A DNA stretch of 64,000 nt from Echinimonas agarilytica (GCF_023703465.1 NZ_JAMQGP010000001.1:248001-312000), one strand, 5' to 3'. Numbered from the stretch's first letter, positions 37,818 through 46,996 are shown. Made by a program: numbers and translations. The notes: generated by a model from the letters alone, not told the origin.

Positions 37818-40568
37818 ATGCCTCAGATACCTGAACAGCCCTTTGTCTTGGTCGATGGTTCCTCCTATTTATACCGTGCATACCATTCTCCACCGCATTT
37901 AACGAACTCCAAAGGTGAAGCGACCGGTGCAGTGTATGGCGTTGTGAATATGCTCCGAAGCCTGATCAGGCAATACAACCCCAAATTAATGGCCGTGGTA
38001 TTTGATGCAAAAGGGCCAACATTTCGGGATGACATGTATCAGGAATACAAGGCGCAGCGTCCGCCGATGCCCGACGATTTGAGAACTCAGGTTGAACCGC
38101 TTTACGAAGTGATTAAAGCCATGGGTTTACCAATGATTGTGACGCCCGGTGTTGAGGCGGATGACGTTATTGGCACCTTAGCTGTGCATGCCAAAGCACA
38201 AGGATTACATACTCTCATTAGCACTGGTGATAAGGATCTGGCGCAACTGGTCAACCCTGATGTCACTCTCATTAATACCATGACCGATACTATTATGGGT
38301 CCTGATGAAGTCATCGAAAAATTCGGTATTGGTGCAGATCTCATTATCGATTATCTAGCGCTCATGGGTGACAAGGTGGATAACATCCCTGGCGTCCCGG
38401 GGGTGGGTCAAAAAACTGCGCTGGCAATGCTTCAAGGGTTGGGCAGTATTGATGATATTTACGCGAACTTAGATAAAATCGCAGCACTGGGGTTCCGTGG
38501 TTCAAAAACTATGGCGGCCAAGTTGGCAGACAATAAAGAAATGGCCAAACTTTCCTATGAGCTTGCAACAATTAAGCTCGACGTGGATGTGACCCCCGAA
38601 CAAATGCCTAACGTGCTTGAGGTTCGTGAGCCGGATCTCAGTACTTTAGCAACCTTGTACGGGGAGTTGGAATTTCGTCGTTGGTTGAGTGAAGTTCGTG
38701 ATCATCAAACTGCTAAAGACGACGGCGAACAAGTGGCACCTGAATCGGGTATCGATACCTCAAACTATCAGTGTATTACCGAGCTTAGCGACTGGAATGC
38801 TTACCTAGCAAAGCTCCAAGCTTGCGACCTATTCGCGATTGATACCGAAACCACGGCGCTCGATTACATGGTGGCTGAGTTGGTCGGGATTTCGCTTGCA
38901 ATAAATCCTGGCGAAGCCGTTTACGTGCCATTAGCGCATGATTACCCCGGCGCACCTGAACAACTGTCGCGCGAGCAAGTGTTACAAGACCTACAGCCAT
39001 TACTCTTGAGTGAATCTCACACTAAAGTGGGTCAAAATCTCAAGTACGATATGAGTGTACTTGCGCGTTACGATATTGAATTTGCGGGACCGTTATGCGA
39101 CACAATGCTCGAGAGCTATGTGTTTAGCTCTGTGGGTTCGCGCCATGATATGGACAGCCTTTCGCTGAAGTATCTTGGTCATAAAACTATTAGTTTTGAA
39201 GATGTTGCCGGTAAAGGCGCCAAACAGCTCACCTTCAATCAAGTTGCTTTAGAGCAAGCGGCTCCTTATGCTGCAGAAGATGCTGATGTAACACTGCAGC
39301 TGCATCATGTACTCAAAGAAAAATTGGCCAAAGAGCCTAGCTTACAAGGCGTGTATGACAACATTGAAATGCCGCTGGTTCCAATTTTGTCAGCTGTTGA
39401 GCGCCATGGCGTACTAGTGGATAGCTTTATGCTCGGACAACAAAGTGTAGAGCTTGGTGCGCGATTAGAAACGTTAGAGCAGGAAGCTTATGAGCAGGCC
39501 GGCAAGCAGTTTAATTTGGGATCACCGAAACAGCTGCAAGAAATCTTATTTGATCAAATGGGCCTTCCTATTATCAAAAAGACGCCCAAAGGAGCGCCTT
39601 CAACGGCAGAAGATGTATTGCAAGAACTCGCGCTGGACTACCCTTTGCCCAAACTTATTATTGAGCATCGTGGTTTGAGCAAGCTCAAAAGCACATACAC
39701 TGACAAACTGCCCAACATGATCAATGCGCAAACTGGGCGTATTCACACTTCCTATCATCAGGCAGTGACGGCCACTGGTCGGTTGTCGTCTTCTGATCCT
39801 AACTTGCAAAATATACCTATCCGCACGGAAGAAGGTCAGCGTGTCCGCCAAGCGTTTGTTGCACAAGAAGGATACGCGTTGGTGGCGGCTGACTATTCTC
39901 AAATTGAACTTCGAATCATGGCTCATTTATCGGGAGATAAAGGTTTGCTCGATGCATTTTCAAATAATTTGGACGTGCACAAAGCAACCGCTGCTGAAGT
40001 CTTTGGCGTGAATTTAGATCAAGTGTCTGCGGATCAGCGTCGCAGTGCTAAAGCAATTAACTTTGGTTTAATTTATGGCATGTCAGCGTTCGGCTTATCG
40101 AAGCAGCTTGGCATTGGTCGAAATCAGGCACAGCAGTACATGGACACCTATTTTGAGCGTTATCCTGGGGTGCTGGAGTATATGGAACGTACGCGCGAAA
40201 AAGCGGAAGAAAATGCTTATGTAGAAACCATTTTTGGACGCCGTTTATATTTGCCGGATATTCGCGCTCGAAATGTAGCCCGTAAAAAAGCTGCTGAAAG
40301 AGCTGCAATTAACGCGCCCATGCAAGGCACTGCAGCGGATATCATTAAATTGGCAATGTTGAATGTTGCGAACTGGCTTACAGAGCCAGAAAATCAAGAT
40401 GTATTTATGGTGATGCAGGTTCACGATGAATTAGTGTTGGAAGTACCATTGCACAAATTAGATGAAGTTAAATCAAAAGTTATTGATTTAATGGAAAAAT
40501 CTGCAGAGCTGGATGTGCCTCTTGTGGTTGAAGCAGGGCACGGAGAAAATTGGCAGCAAGCGCATTAA
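37818..40568 (+). CDS. polA: DNA polymerase I
   Basis: PolA fills gaps in excision repair and removes Okazaki primers. The 916-residue protein has all three domains: an N-terminal 5'-3' exonuclease ([18 protein letters not shown] onward, with [14 protein letters not shown] near 192-205), a 3'-5' proofreading domain whose DTET motif is intact ([11 protein letters not shown], about 340-350), and a polymerase domain with motif [10 protein letters not shown], motif [15 protein letters not shown] and motif [11 protein letters not shown]. It is followed by its own terminator and by spf, as in E. coli. Confidence 0.98.
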   Translation: MPQIPEQPFVLVDGSSYLYRAYHSPPHLTNSKGEATGAVYGVVNMLRSLIRQYNPKLMAVVFDAKGPTFRDDMYQEYKAQRPPMPDDLRTQVEPLYEVIKAMGLPMIVTPGVEADDVIGTLAVHAKAQGLHTLISTGDKDLAQLVNPDVTLINTMTDTIMGPDEVIEKFGIGADLIIDYLALMGDKVDNIPGVPGVGQKTALAMLQGLGSIDDIYANLDKIAALGFRGSKTMAAKLADNKEMAKLSYELATIKLDVDVTPEQMPNVLEVREPDLSTLATLYGELEFRRWLSEVRDHQTAKDDGEQVAPESGIDTSNYQCITELSDWNAYLAKLQACDLFAIDTETTALDYMVAELVGISLAINPGEAVYVPLAHDYPGAPEQLSREQVLQDLQPLLLSESHTKVGQNLKYDMSVLARYDIEFAGPLCDTMLESYVFSSVGSRHDMDSLSLKYLGHKTISFEDVAGKGAKQLTFNQVALEQAAPYAAEDADVTLQLHHVLKEKLAKEPSLQGVYDNIEMPLVPILSAVERHGVLVDSFMLGQQSVELGARLETLEQEAYEQAGKQFNLGSPKQLQEILFDQMGLPIIKKTPKGAPSTAEDVLQELALDYPLPKLIIEHRGLSKLKSTYTDKLPNMINAQTGRIHTSYHQAVTATGRLSSSDPNLQNIPIRTEEGQRVRQAFVAQEGYALVAADYSQIELRIMAHLSGDKGLLDAFSNNLDVHKATAAEVFGVNLDQVSADQRRSAKAINFGLIYGMSAFGLSKQLGIGRNQAQQYMDTYFERYPGVLEYMERTREKAEENAYVETIFGRRLYLPDIRARNVARKKAAERAAINAPMQGTAADIIKLAMLNVANWLTEPENQDVFMVMQVHDELVLEVPLHKLDEVKSKVIDLMEKSAELDVPLVVEAGHGENWQQAH

Positions 40569-40664
40569 AAAAAATTTGAACTTAATGAAACCACTTGAGT
40601 CTGAATATATGTGAACGCTGCAAACAACAGTTAGTGGTTGTGTTTCGCAAAGTGTGTTTTTTTT

Positions 40665-40693
40665 AAGCCGATCATGAAGATCGGCTTTTTTTT
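40665..40693 (+). terminator. Rho-independent terminator after polA
   Basis: A perfect 9-bp stem (AAGCCGATC/GATCGGCTT) with a 5-nt loop is followed directly by eight T. It closes polA transcription about 100 nt after the stop. Confidence 0.85.
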
Positions 40694-40776
40694 GCCTGCA
40701 ATTTAATGGTGCACTTGAGTAAATTAATTACGGACAATACTTTCATTGCACCAGATTTGTGTGTATATTTAGTGGT

Positions 40777-40882
40777 GTAGGGTACAGAGGTAAGATGTTC
40801 TATCTTTCAGACCTTTTAGTTCACGTAATTGAATAGGCTTATATTTGCCGCCCCGGCTGGGTTCAGTCGGGGCGTTTTTTTT
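40777..40882 (+). ncRNA. spf: Spot 42 small RNA
   Basis: The first about 50 nt, from GTAGGGTACAGAGGTAAGAT onward, are almost identical to E. coli Spot 42, and the 3' end is a GC-rich hairpin (GCCCCG...CGGGGC) with eight T. Spot 42 is an Hfq-dependent sRNA that base-pairs with mRNAs of secondary carbon-source genes (galK and others) and in E. coli is repressed by cAMP-CRP. The location directly after polA is the same. A TATATT -10 sits 7 nt before the 5' end; I did not find a clear CRP site. The middle (about 40827-40850) differs most from E. coli. Confidence 0.95.
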
Positions 40883-40954
40883 GCCTTAAATTCAGTGTAA
40901 ATGACCTAGAACAATAAAATTGCACTTATTTGGGTCTCAAAATAAACTGGTTTC

Positions 40955-41208
40955 TGTGCCGAACCAAAATAGTGCACCCACTTGCGCGGGTTCACATAAC
41001 GTAATTAAATAATAGTTATGTAATTTAATTACCAAGATCGGCTGGAATATAGGTTTTTTCAGCTACAACATTTCAAAGCATTTTACTTTTCGCAAAATAG
41101 ATTGAACCAATTCAGTTCAAGGCAGTCTTAATTAGTGCAAGTTAAAAGTGCTTTGTCCATCTTCTCTTATTGGAACCCCTGCGTTTAGCCAACGCGGGGG
41201 TTTTTTTT
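40955..41208 (+). ncRNA. Candidate small RNA downstream of spf
   Basis: The strong terminator at 41174-41208 has no gene to serve: polA and spf already have their own terminators upstream and engB faces the other way. With the promoter match at 40920-40948, a transcript of about 250 nt starting near 40955 is predicted. It would contain a GTG-ACCC/GGGT-CAC hairpin, an AT-rich 10-bp hairpin and the terminator. It has only two GGA motifs, so it does not look like CsrB/CsrC, although E. coli csrC maps in this neighbourhood. Inference only. Confidence 0.45.
41174..41208 (+). terminator. Strong orphan Rho-independent terminator
   Basis: A 12-bp stem (AACCCCTGCGTT with AACGCGGGGGTT, one G-U pair) and a 5-nt loop run directly into eight T. 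It is oriented on the + strand; in the minus direction there is no U-tract. Confidence 0.85.
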
Positions 41209-41297
41209 ATGAAAAATTTGAGGAGCGTGATACTGCAACATCATTCGGTCCACTCAGAATGGTTGCCCATGACCTGAGTGGCACAAAGTGGAAGGTA

Positions 41298-41957
41298 TTA
41301 GGCTTGTTCGTCGGATGTGTCGGAGTCGAGTTCTTCGGAATCGATTGGATTAGGTTCAGTGCACCAGCGAGTGATGACAGATTCCATCTCCGGTAGTCCA
41401 AACCCACGTGTGGATGAGAAAGCGATCACTTCAACGTTTTCGCCAAAGTACAAACATGCCTCTCTTACTTTTCGCAATGTTTTAGAACGTTCCGACTGAG
41501 ATAGTTTGTCAGCTTTGGTGAGCGCCACCAATATTTGTAGCCCTGACTCAGCAGCCCAACCTAACATTTGTTGGTCTAGATCTTTGAGCGGATGACGGAT
41601 ATCCATCAAGACCACAAGACCTTTCAAACATGCGCGGGCTTGGAGATATTCCCCCAGTGCTTTTTGCCATTTATTTCTCACAGCAATAGGCACTTTAGCG
41701 TAACCATAGCCGGGTAAATCGATCAGGCGCACGTCGTCTGTCACGTTAAAAACGTTAATTAATTGTGTGCGACCGGGCGTTGAACTTGTTTTCGCCAGGC
41801 GCTTTTGGCGCGTGAGCGCATTTAATGCGCTCGATTTGCCAGCGTTTGAACGACCTGCAAAGGCAATCTCGATGCCCTCATCTTCGGGCATGTGTCGTAT
41901 ATCAGGAGCGCTGGTAGTAAAGTAGGCGTTCTGGAACAATAGTTTCTGATCCGACAC
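41298..41957 (-). CDS. engB: Ribosome-biogenesis GTPase EngB (YihA/YsxC)
   Basis: EngB is an essential GTPase for late 50S assembly and normal division. The 219-residue protein has G1 GRSNAGKS at 35-42, G3 in [10 protein letters not shown] (about 79-88) and G4 TKAD near 147-150. The C-terminal tail is acidic and slightly longer than in E. coli. It is divergent from cytochrome c4 and converges on the spf-side region. Confidence 0.96.
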   Translation of the reverse strand: MSDQKLLFQNAYFTTSAPDIRHMPEDEGIEIAFAGRSNAGKSSALNALTRQKRLAKTSSTPGRTQLINVFNVTDDVRLIDLPGYGYAKVPIAVRNKWQKALGEYLQARACLKGLVVLMDIRHPLKDLDQQMLGWAAESGLQILVALTKADKLSQSERSKTLRKVREACLYFGENVEVIAFSSTRGFGLPEMESVITRWCTEPNPIDSEELDSDTSDEQA

Positions 41958-42100
41958 GAGCTTCCTCCGACCATTTGGTTACTTTTGGTTAAATTGGTGT
42001 ACAATATCGCGCGATAGAGGCGCTTTGTGGTCGCAAGTGTACCACGTCCCTAGCGGTGGCGTTCATGTCAGACGAAATTGACTATAATAACAGGTAATCA

Positions 42101-42715
42101 ATGAACAGAATCATCTTAGCTTGCATTATGGGGTTGCTGGCCTCTACTTCGGCAAGCGCACTCGAACCTGCGGAAGTTGAACAAGCAGCGATGGGCTGTG
42201 CGGCATGTCATGGCCAGAACGGTCAAGCAATCATGGACGCATACCCTAATCTTGCGGGACAACATAGCAAATACATCGCTAAGCAATTACGCGAGTTCAA
42301 ATCAGCCATTATGGGCGGAGAAGGTCGTGCTAATGCCGTAATGGGCGGAATGGCGATGCCTCTTACCGAAGAAATGATGGATGCTTTGGCAGAACATTAC
42401 TCAAACATGCCTGCGCAAGCTGGCAGCACTCCTGAGTCGGTTATTGAAGTAGCCCAACCGTTGTATTTAGGGGGGGATATTGAGCGTAAAATTGCAGCAT
42501 GTGTAGCATGTCATGGCCCTCGTGGTAATGGTACTGAGTTGTCAGGCTTCCCTAAAATCTCAGGTCAAAATGCTGAGTACATTAAGCTTCAGCTGACCGC
42601 TTTTCGCTCTGGCGAGCGTGCGAACGACTTGAACGGAATGATGCGCGATGTGGCGCAGAAACTTACAGATGATGAAATTGATGCGCTTTCGAAATATCTT
42701 GGCGGCTTACATTAA
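42101..42715 (+). CDS. Diheme cytochrome c4
   Basis: This is a 204-residue exported cytochrome with a signal peptide (about 1-20) and two c-type heme sites, CAACH (33-37) and CVACH (134-138), each followed by a MAMP- or MMRD-type Met ligand region. It is periplasmic or membrane-attached and passes electrons toward terminal oxidases. The order engB-c4-dsbA is common in Alteromonadales. A terminator hairpin begins 13 nt after its stop, inside the 5' end of the next gene. Confidence 0.93.
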   Translation: MNRIILACIMGLLASTSASALEPAEVEQAAMGCAACHGQNGQAIMDAYPNLAGQHSKYIAKQLREFKSAIMGGEGRANAVMGGMAMPLTEEMMDALAEHYSNMPAQAGSTPESVIEVAQPLYLGGDIERKIAACVACHGPRGNGTELSGFPKISGQNAEYIKLQLTAFRSGERANDLNGMMRDVAQKLTDDEIDALSKYLGGLH

Positions 42716-43412
42716 TAATCACTCCAGAAAAGGCGGCCTTTGGTCGCCTTTTTTAATCCTGCTGATGTTGGTAATACAGCCAGCTGTTGCTGTGGATGCC
42801 TTTCAGGTTGGACAAGACTACCGAGTGACTTCCCAGCCGCTGTCTGAGGCTGTGCTTAAATCTCCGGTGAAGGTTCGTCAATGGTTTTGGTACGGATGTG
42901 CCAGTTGTGCGAGTTTTGATGAGCAATACAGCCAGTTAAAAGCACCCGATGTGGATTGGCAACGGATACCCGCGCAATTAAGGCTCAATTGGTACTTTCA
43001 TGCGAAGGCGTTTTATGTGACGTCGAAGCTTGAGGGCGCAGAGGCATTAGATGACGCACTGTTTGATATGTTGGCGTCGGAACCGGGGGCTATTTCCGAT
43101 CAAAAAAGCTTAATTCAATGGCTTGTTGCTCAGGGCATTGATGCTGAAGCTGCCGAGCGTGAGGTGACCTCTCCCATTGTCAATCAGCAACTCAATGCTG
43201 ATGAACGGCTACAAGAGTCTATTGAATTGCGAGGCGTCCCAACGCTGGTCATTGATGACTATTACATTGTGGATGCAAGCATGGTGAGGTCTTTAGAACA
43301 ATACATGGCGGTGACCGAGTTCTTGCTTGTGCGAGCTCGCCAAGCTCGTGCTGAACACGGTTTTGAGTTTATCGAAGATGAAGCGGTAGAACTCACAGTG
43401 ATGACAGAATAA
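42681..43412 (+). CDS. dsbA: DsbA-family periplasmic thiol-disulfide oxidoreductase
   Basis: The protein carries a DsbA thioredoxin fold with helical insertion. From the ATG at 42681 it has 243 residues with a signal peptide ending in AVA. The active site is CASC (Cys73, Cys76) in WYGCASCASF, not the CPHC of DsbA, and the cis-Pro loop is RGVPTLV. The start is uncertain: all in-frame starts that retain the signal peptide (ATG 42681, TTG 42699, ATG 42648) lie inside cytochrome c4 and before a terminator hairpin. Its task may be disulfide formation in exported proteins; its CxxC dipeptide should change the redox potential. Confidence 0.8.
   Translation: MRFRNILAAYINNHSRKGGLWSPFLILLMLVIQPAVAVDAFQVGQDYRVTSQPLSEAVLKSPVKVRQWFWYGCASCASFDEQYSQLKAPDVDWQRIPAQLRLNWYFHAKAFYVTSKLEGAEALDDALFDMLASEPGAISDQKSLIQWLVAQGIDAEAAEREVTSPIVNQQLNADERLQESIELRGVPTLVIDDYYIVDASMVRSLEQYMAVTEFLLVRARQARAEHGFEFIEDEAVELTVMTE
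42728..42754 (+). terminator. Terminator after cytochrome c4, inside dsbA
   Basis: An 11-bp stem (AAAAGGCGGCC with GGTCGCCTTTT, one G-U pair) with a TTT loop is followed by further T, six in a row in total. It lies 13 nt after the c4 stop, but within the region that encodes the dsbA signal peptide. Confidence 0.7.
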
Positions 43413-43422
43413 GTGCGAAGTT

Positions 43423-43457
43423 GAGCATCTTAATAACCTTTAGTTATTAAGATGCTC
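43423..43457 (+). terminator. 15-bp perfect stem-loop after dsbA
   Basis: GAGCATCTTAATAAC and its exact complement flank a 5-nt loop 11 nt after the dsbA stop. There is no U-tract, so it may protect the 3' end of the mRNA rather than terminate by itself. Confidence 0.5.
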
Positions 43458-43738
43458 CTCGCTACTTCAAAACGATTTAATAGGCGGATTGCTTATTAAT
43501 TACACAGTAGTTACAGTGTTTGCGTGGGAATGGTGATTCCTATTTCGATTGGGCATTTGTCCACATTAATTGGCAATGGATGCCGTAGCTAGGATGGCGA
43601 CTGAAAGTGTTTGGGATGAACCAATAATTCGAACTGACGATAAAAAGAATAACAAGGAAGAAAAGCCAATAAAGGGATAACTGGACTTTGCGGTTCACAG
43701 TCATTATTGGGGTGCGGTACAATGCGCCAGATAACCAG

Positions 43739-43770
43739 AAAGCGGCATAGAGATATGGCGCTTTTTCTTT
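43739..43770 (+). promoter_or_regulatory. Hairpin with T-rich tail in the methyltransferase leader
   Basis: AAAGCG-G-CATA pairs with TATG-G-CGCTTT around a GAGA loop, followed by TTCTTTT. It lies about 50 nt before the chosen methyltransferase start and after the promoter match at 43694-43723, so it could be an attenuator. It could also be chance. Confidence 0.3.
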
Positions 43771-43821
43771 TGCGTGAAATTTGACAAGCCGCCAGCCGTC
43801 ATTGCTCAGATGGAGAGTTTT

Positions 43822-44469
43822 ATGAGCAACAGCAACCTTGTGTGCCCTTTATGTCAATGCTCGACGCCGAGGCATTACCACACTGATGAACGACGTCAGT
43901 TTTGGCAATGTGAAACGTGCTCTTTGGTGTTTGTTGAACCTTCGCAAAGGCCTTTGCCTGAACAAGAAAAAGCACTCTATGATTGCCATCAAAACGATGT
44001 ATTTGACATACGTTATCGACAATTTTTGAGTCGATTGGCAACACCTTTGTTAGCTCGGGTGAAACCGAATAGTAGTGGTCTAGATTTTGGGTGTGGTCCG
44101 GGGCCAGCCTTAGCCGCAATTTTGACTGAACGTGGGCATCATATTTCAGTGTATGACCCTTTTTTTGCGCCCTGCACCATTGTGCTTCAAGATCACTACG
44201 ACTTTATTACCTGTACCGAGGCTATTGAACATTTTCATCAGCCCGAAAAAGAATGGAATACTTGGATGACCCTGTTAAAACCCCAAGGCTATTTGGGGTT
44301 AATGACAGGGCTTGTGCAAAGCCCCTCTCAATTTGCGCGGTGGCACTACAAGCTAGATCCAACACATGTCAGCTTCTTTAGCCGAGAGACCTTTGAGTTT
44401 CTTGCGCATCGAGATGGGCTGACTTTAGAATTTTTTGGCAGTGATGCCATTTTATTGCAGCGCAAATGA
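43822..44469 (+). CDS. SAM-dependent methyltransferase with zinc ribbon
   Basis: The 215-residue protein starts at the ATG at 43822, preceded by GGAGAG, instead of a GTG 48 nt upstream. An N-terminal zinc ribbon (Cys8, Cys11, Cys30, Cys33) is followed by a Rossmann methyltransferase domain with the SAM motif LDFGCGPGP near 83-91 and a TCTEAIEHFHQPEKEW acidic segment near 129-144. This is the methyltransferase-23-like arrangement; the substrate is unknown. It is 26 nt upstream of yihI. Confidence 0.85.
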   Translation: MSNSNLVCPLCQCSTPRHYHTDERRQFWQCETCSLVFVEPSQRPLPEQEKALYDCHQNDVFDIRYRQFLSRLATPLLARVKPNSSGLDFGCGPGPALAAILTERGHHISVYDPFFAPCTIVLQDHYDFITCTEAIEHFHQPEKEWNTWMTLLKPQGYLGLMTGLVQSPSQFARWHYKLDPTHVSFFSRETFEFLAHRDGLTLEFFGSDAILLQRK

Positions 44470-44495
44470 ATCATGCGTTGTAGCGGAGAATAAAT

Positions 44496-45014
44496 ATGAC
44501 ACGTATGAAAAAAACTCGCTCGGGCGGCCCTCTTGCTCCCACAAAAATAGCGCGTGATGCGAAGCCACAAGGCAAGCAAAGTAAAAAGCCTGGAAAAGGC
44601 AAAGCAGCGGGTAATCGCCAAGGTGGAACAACGTCAGGGAACGGCGCTGGGGCGAATGCAGGTCAGAAAGGAGATAAGCGCTTAGGCAGCAAGAAACCCA
44701 TCTCATTGACTCCGGCTGTATCGGCAACGCCTAAGGCGGCAAAACCGAATAAGCCTGTGGTGGTGTGGCCGCCTCAAACCGATGCAGCAAAAAAAGCGGC
44801 AATGGAAGCGCTTGAGAATGACAAAGTGTTTATGGCACAGCTGGAAACCTTGGAAAATGGTGGCGTGTTAGATGCATCTGAGCTTGCAGAGTTTGAACAA
44901 AAACTCAGCCGTTATGACTGGCTGATTGAAGCGTTAGGCTTGGTTGAAGATGAAGGCGATGATTGGGATGATCTAACGCAACAAGGTAAGTCGTTAAAGG
45001 ATGACTGGTCTTAA
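44496..45014 (+). CDS. yihI: Der GTPase-activating protein YihI
   Basis: YihI stimulates the GTPase Der (EngA) and so tunes 50S ribosome maturation. The 172-residue protein has the family layout: a basic, disordered N-terminal half rich in Lys, Gly and Ala, the segment RLGSKKPISL (about 67-76), and an acidic C-terminal helical domain (about 88-172) ending in an Asp-rich stretch. In E. coli yihI also lies between yihA and hemN. EngB and YihI in one cluster link two ribosome-assembly GTPase functions. Confidence 0.93.
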   Translation: MTRMKKTRSGGPLAPTKIARDAKPQGKQSKKPGKGKAAGNRQGGTTSGNGAGANAGQKGDKRLGSKKPISLTPAVSATPKAAKPNKPVVVWPPQTDAAKKAAMEALENDKVFMAQLETLENGGVLDASELAEFEQKLSRYDWLIEALGLVEDEGDDWDDLTQQGKSLKDDWS

Positions 45015-45047
45015 TAGGCTTAATAGCATTAGAAGTAGGAAAGAATC

Positions 45048-45530
45048 ATGATTTGGTTTGCTGTCGCAGCGGCTGTTTTAATTGTACTTGGGCTTGCTGT
45101 TTACGCGGGAAAGTTGTTGTTTATGCTCAAGCATCAAACTCAACAGCAAGCACAAAAAAAAATAGCTGCACGTGAAAAGTTAGTGGCGCGCAACGAACGC
45201 TTGTTAAGCAGTATCGATACCATCGTTCGAGCCACTCAGCAGGGTCAATGTGAATTGTCAGAGGCTGCCATTCGTTTGTGTGTGTTGATGGATCATCTCG
45301 CGTTTGAAACTCATGAAGAGAAGCCCAATGCGGCGGAGTTATTTCCGTCCATTCATGGTTTGTACGATGCTATTAGGCATCACCCCACGCACGATGCGCG
45401 TAAACAGTATTCCAAGAAAGAGATTTTTAAGCTCGATATGGAGCGCACAAAATTTGAAGCTGAATTTGAAAAGGCGATCACCGAAGAGCTACCTACCATT
45501 CTTGCGTGGCAACCTGCATTAGTTCGCTGA
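45048..45530 (+). CDS. DUF2489 family membrane-anchored protein
   Basis: This 160-residue protein has one N-terminal membrane helix (about 2-24), then a coiled-coil-like stretch rich in Gln, Lys and Arg, and a helical cytoplasmic domain (CVLMDHLAFE, LFPSIHGLYDAIRHHPTHDAR of which FPSIHGLYDAI is conserved). The DUF2489 assignment comes from its pattern and from its usual position between yihI and hemN. No function is known. Confidence 0.85.
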   Translation: MIWFAVAAAVLIVLGLAVYAGKLLFMLKHQTQQQAQKKIAAREKLVARNERLLSSIDTIVRATQQGQCELSEAAIRLCVLMDHLAFETHEEKPNAAELFPSIHGLYDAIRHHPTHDARKQYSKKEIFKLDMERTKFEAEFEKAITEELPTILAWQPALVR

Positions 45531-45631
45531 TAGTGCAAAGCACCATTCGTCAGTTGTATGCGCTAAATCAAAGTGCTTCTCAGACGTGTTGTTAGACTTG
45601 CAGTCTGGACTAATTGCGGCTGAAAAATGAG

Positions 45632-46996
45632 ATGATTGCGCAACAGCTTCGTGCAGAACTTCTGCATAAATACAATTCGAGTGGCCCACGTTATACCTCG
45701 TATCCGACGGCGCTATCGTTTCATTCGGAGGTGACGCGTGCCCAAGTGATCGATGCTTGGCATCACAGCGACAAACCAGAATTATCTTTGTATGTGCATT
45801 TACCGTTTTGCCATACGCTCTGTTACTACTGTGGTTGCAATAAGGTCGTGACTCGTCACCCTGAAAAAATAGATGCGTACTTGGACGTGCTATTGCAAGA
45901 AATTGAATTGCTTCCAGCCGAGTTTTCAGACAAACCTGTCACTCAAATACATTGGGGTGGGGGTACGCCAAGCTATTTGTCCGCACCGCAATGCGCACGC
46001 TTGATGGCTGCTCTTCGCTCCAGATTTAATGTGTCTGATGACGCTCAAATAAGCATTGAAGTTGATCCGAGAGAAGTGACACTTACCTATGTTGATGCGC
46101 TGGCTGAATTGGGCTTTAACCGCATGAGTATTGGAGTTCAGGACTTTTCAGAACCGGTACAAATTGCGGTGAACCGCGTGCAATCTGAAGCACTAGTCTC
46201 GCAAATTATGATAGCGGCTCGGGCGGCGGGTTTTCGCTCGATCAACCTCGACTTAATTTACGGTTTACCTCATCAAACCGTGAAAAGCTTTTCGCACACG
46301 CTTGATCAAGTGATTGCACTCAAGCCAGACCGTTTGTCTATTTTCAATTATGCTCATTTACCGACGCGCTTTGCCGCGCAACGTAAAATAAAAACGGAAG
46401 ACTTACCCAGTGCTGATGAGAAATTGCAATTGTTGCAATTGGCCATCGATAAACTCACCGACGCAGGTCTTGATTTTATTGGTATGGACCATTTTGCAAA
46501 ACCTGACGATGAGCTATCTAAGGCCCAGCGTGAAGGGAAATTGCATCGCAACTTTCAGGGCTATACTACGCATCAAAATTGCGATTTACTGGGCTTGGGT
46601 GTGTCTTCGATTAGTCAGATCGGTAACTGTTTTGCTCAGAATCTTCGCGACTTAAAGCCCTACTATCAGGCAGTTAAAGAAACAGGTAGTGGCCATGAAA
46701 AAGGCTACATACTGAGCCAAGACGACGCCATTCGGCAGAGAGTGATTTCCGATTTGATTTGCAATATGACGTTGAACAAACGCACCATTGAATATGTATT
46801 TGATATTGAGTTTGATCGCTATTTTGCCAATGCGCTGAGTCAACTTGAACCTATGGTGGGTGATCAGCTTGTGGCCTTATTTGATGATGAAATTAGAGTC
46901 CTCCCTGCTGGTAAATTATTGATTCGTAATATTTGCATGTGCTTCGACGCTTATCTTCAGAAAGCCCCGTCAAATCGCTTCTCTAAAGTGATTTGA
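45632..46996 (+). CDS. hemN: Oxygen-independent coproporphyrinogen III oxidase
   Basis: HemN is a radical-SAM enzyme that decarboxylates coproporphyrinogen III to protoporphyrinogen IX without oxygen. I start at ATG 45632 (454 residues), because YNSSGPRYTSYPTA then falls at the family position; a TTG upstream adds six residues. The 4Fe-4S cluster cysteines are Cys60, Cys64 and Cys67, with Cys69 also conserved, followed by the SAM-site GGGTPSYL. It completes a heme theme with hemCDXY at the other end of the window, and is useful under low oxygen. Confidence 0.96.
   Translation: MIAQQLRAELLHKYNSSGPRYTSYPTALSFHSEVTRAQVIDAWHHSDKPELSLYVHLPFCHTLCYYCGCNKVVTRHPEKIDAYLDVLLQEIELLPAEFSDKPVTQIHWGGGTPSYLSAPQCARLMAALRSRFNVSDDAQISIEVDPREVTLTYVDALAELGFNRMSIGVQDFSEPVQIAVNRVQSEALVSQIMIAARAAGFRSINLDLIYGLPHQTVKSFSHTLDQVIALKPDRLSIFNYAHLPTRFAAQRKIKTEDLPSADEKLQLLQLAIDKLTDAGLDFIGMDHFAKPDDELSKAQREGKLHRNFQGYTTHQNCDLLGLGVSSISQIGNCFAQNLRDLKPYYQAVKETGSGHEKGYILSQDDAIRQRVISDLICNMTLNKRTIEYVFDIEFDRYFANALSQLEPMVGDQLVALFDDEIRVLPAGKLLIRNICMCFDAYLQKAPSNRFSKVI

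Larger units (their letters stand above)
40883..41297. other. Gene-free region between spf and engB
   Basis: These 415 nt carry no credible ORF. The + strand shows a TTGCAC-17-TAAACT promoter match (40920-40948), two hairpins (40972-40995 and 41001-41032, the latter with 10-bp perfect arms) and a strong terminator at 41174-41208. Another dyad at 41250-41281 (CCACTCAG/CTGAGTGG) lies next to the engB stop. See the candidate sRNA entry. Confidence 0.6.
43413..43821. other. Gene-free region between dsbA and the methyltransferase
   Basis: These 409 nt hold a 15-bp hairpin just after dsbA, a TTCACA-18-TACAAT promoter match at 43694-43723 and a second terminator-like hairpin at 43739-43770. A minus-strand frame of 54 codons with one hydrophobic segment is discussed under rejected items. 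Confidence 0.5.

Noticed and set aside
40955-41208. CsrC-like RNA
   Set aside because: Location near engB suggested it, but only two GGA motifs are present; CsrB/CsrC have many in hairpin loops.
41148-41396. 82-codon frame between spf and engB
   Set aside because: It runs through the strong terminator and into antisense of engB. The 5' part is not coding-like.
43540-43704. 54-codon minus-strand frame with one hydrophobic segment
   Set aside because: It starts at ATG 43704 with a possible membrane helix, but has no ribosome site and no recognised family. It may be a small membrane protein, but I cannot support it.
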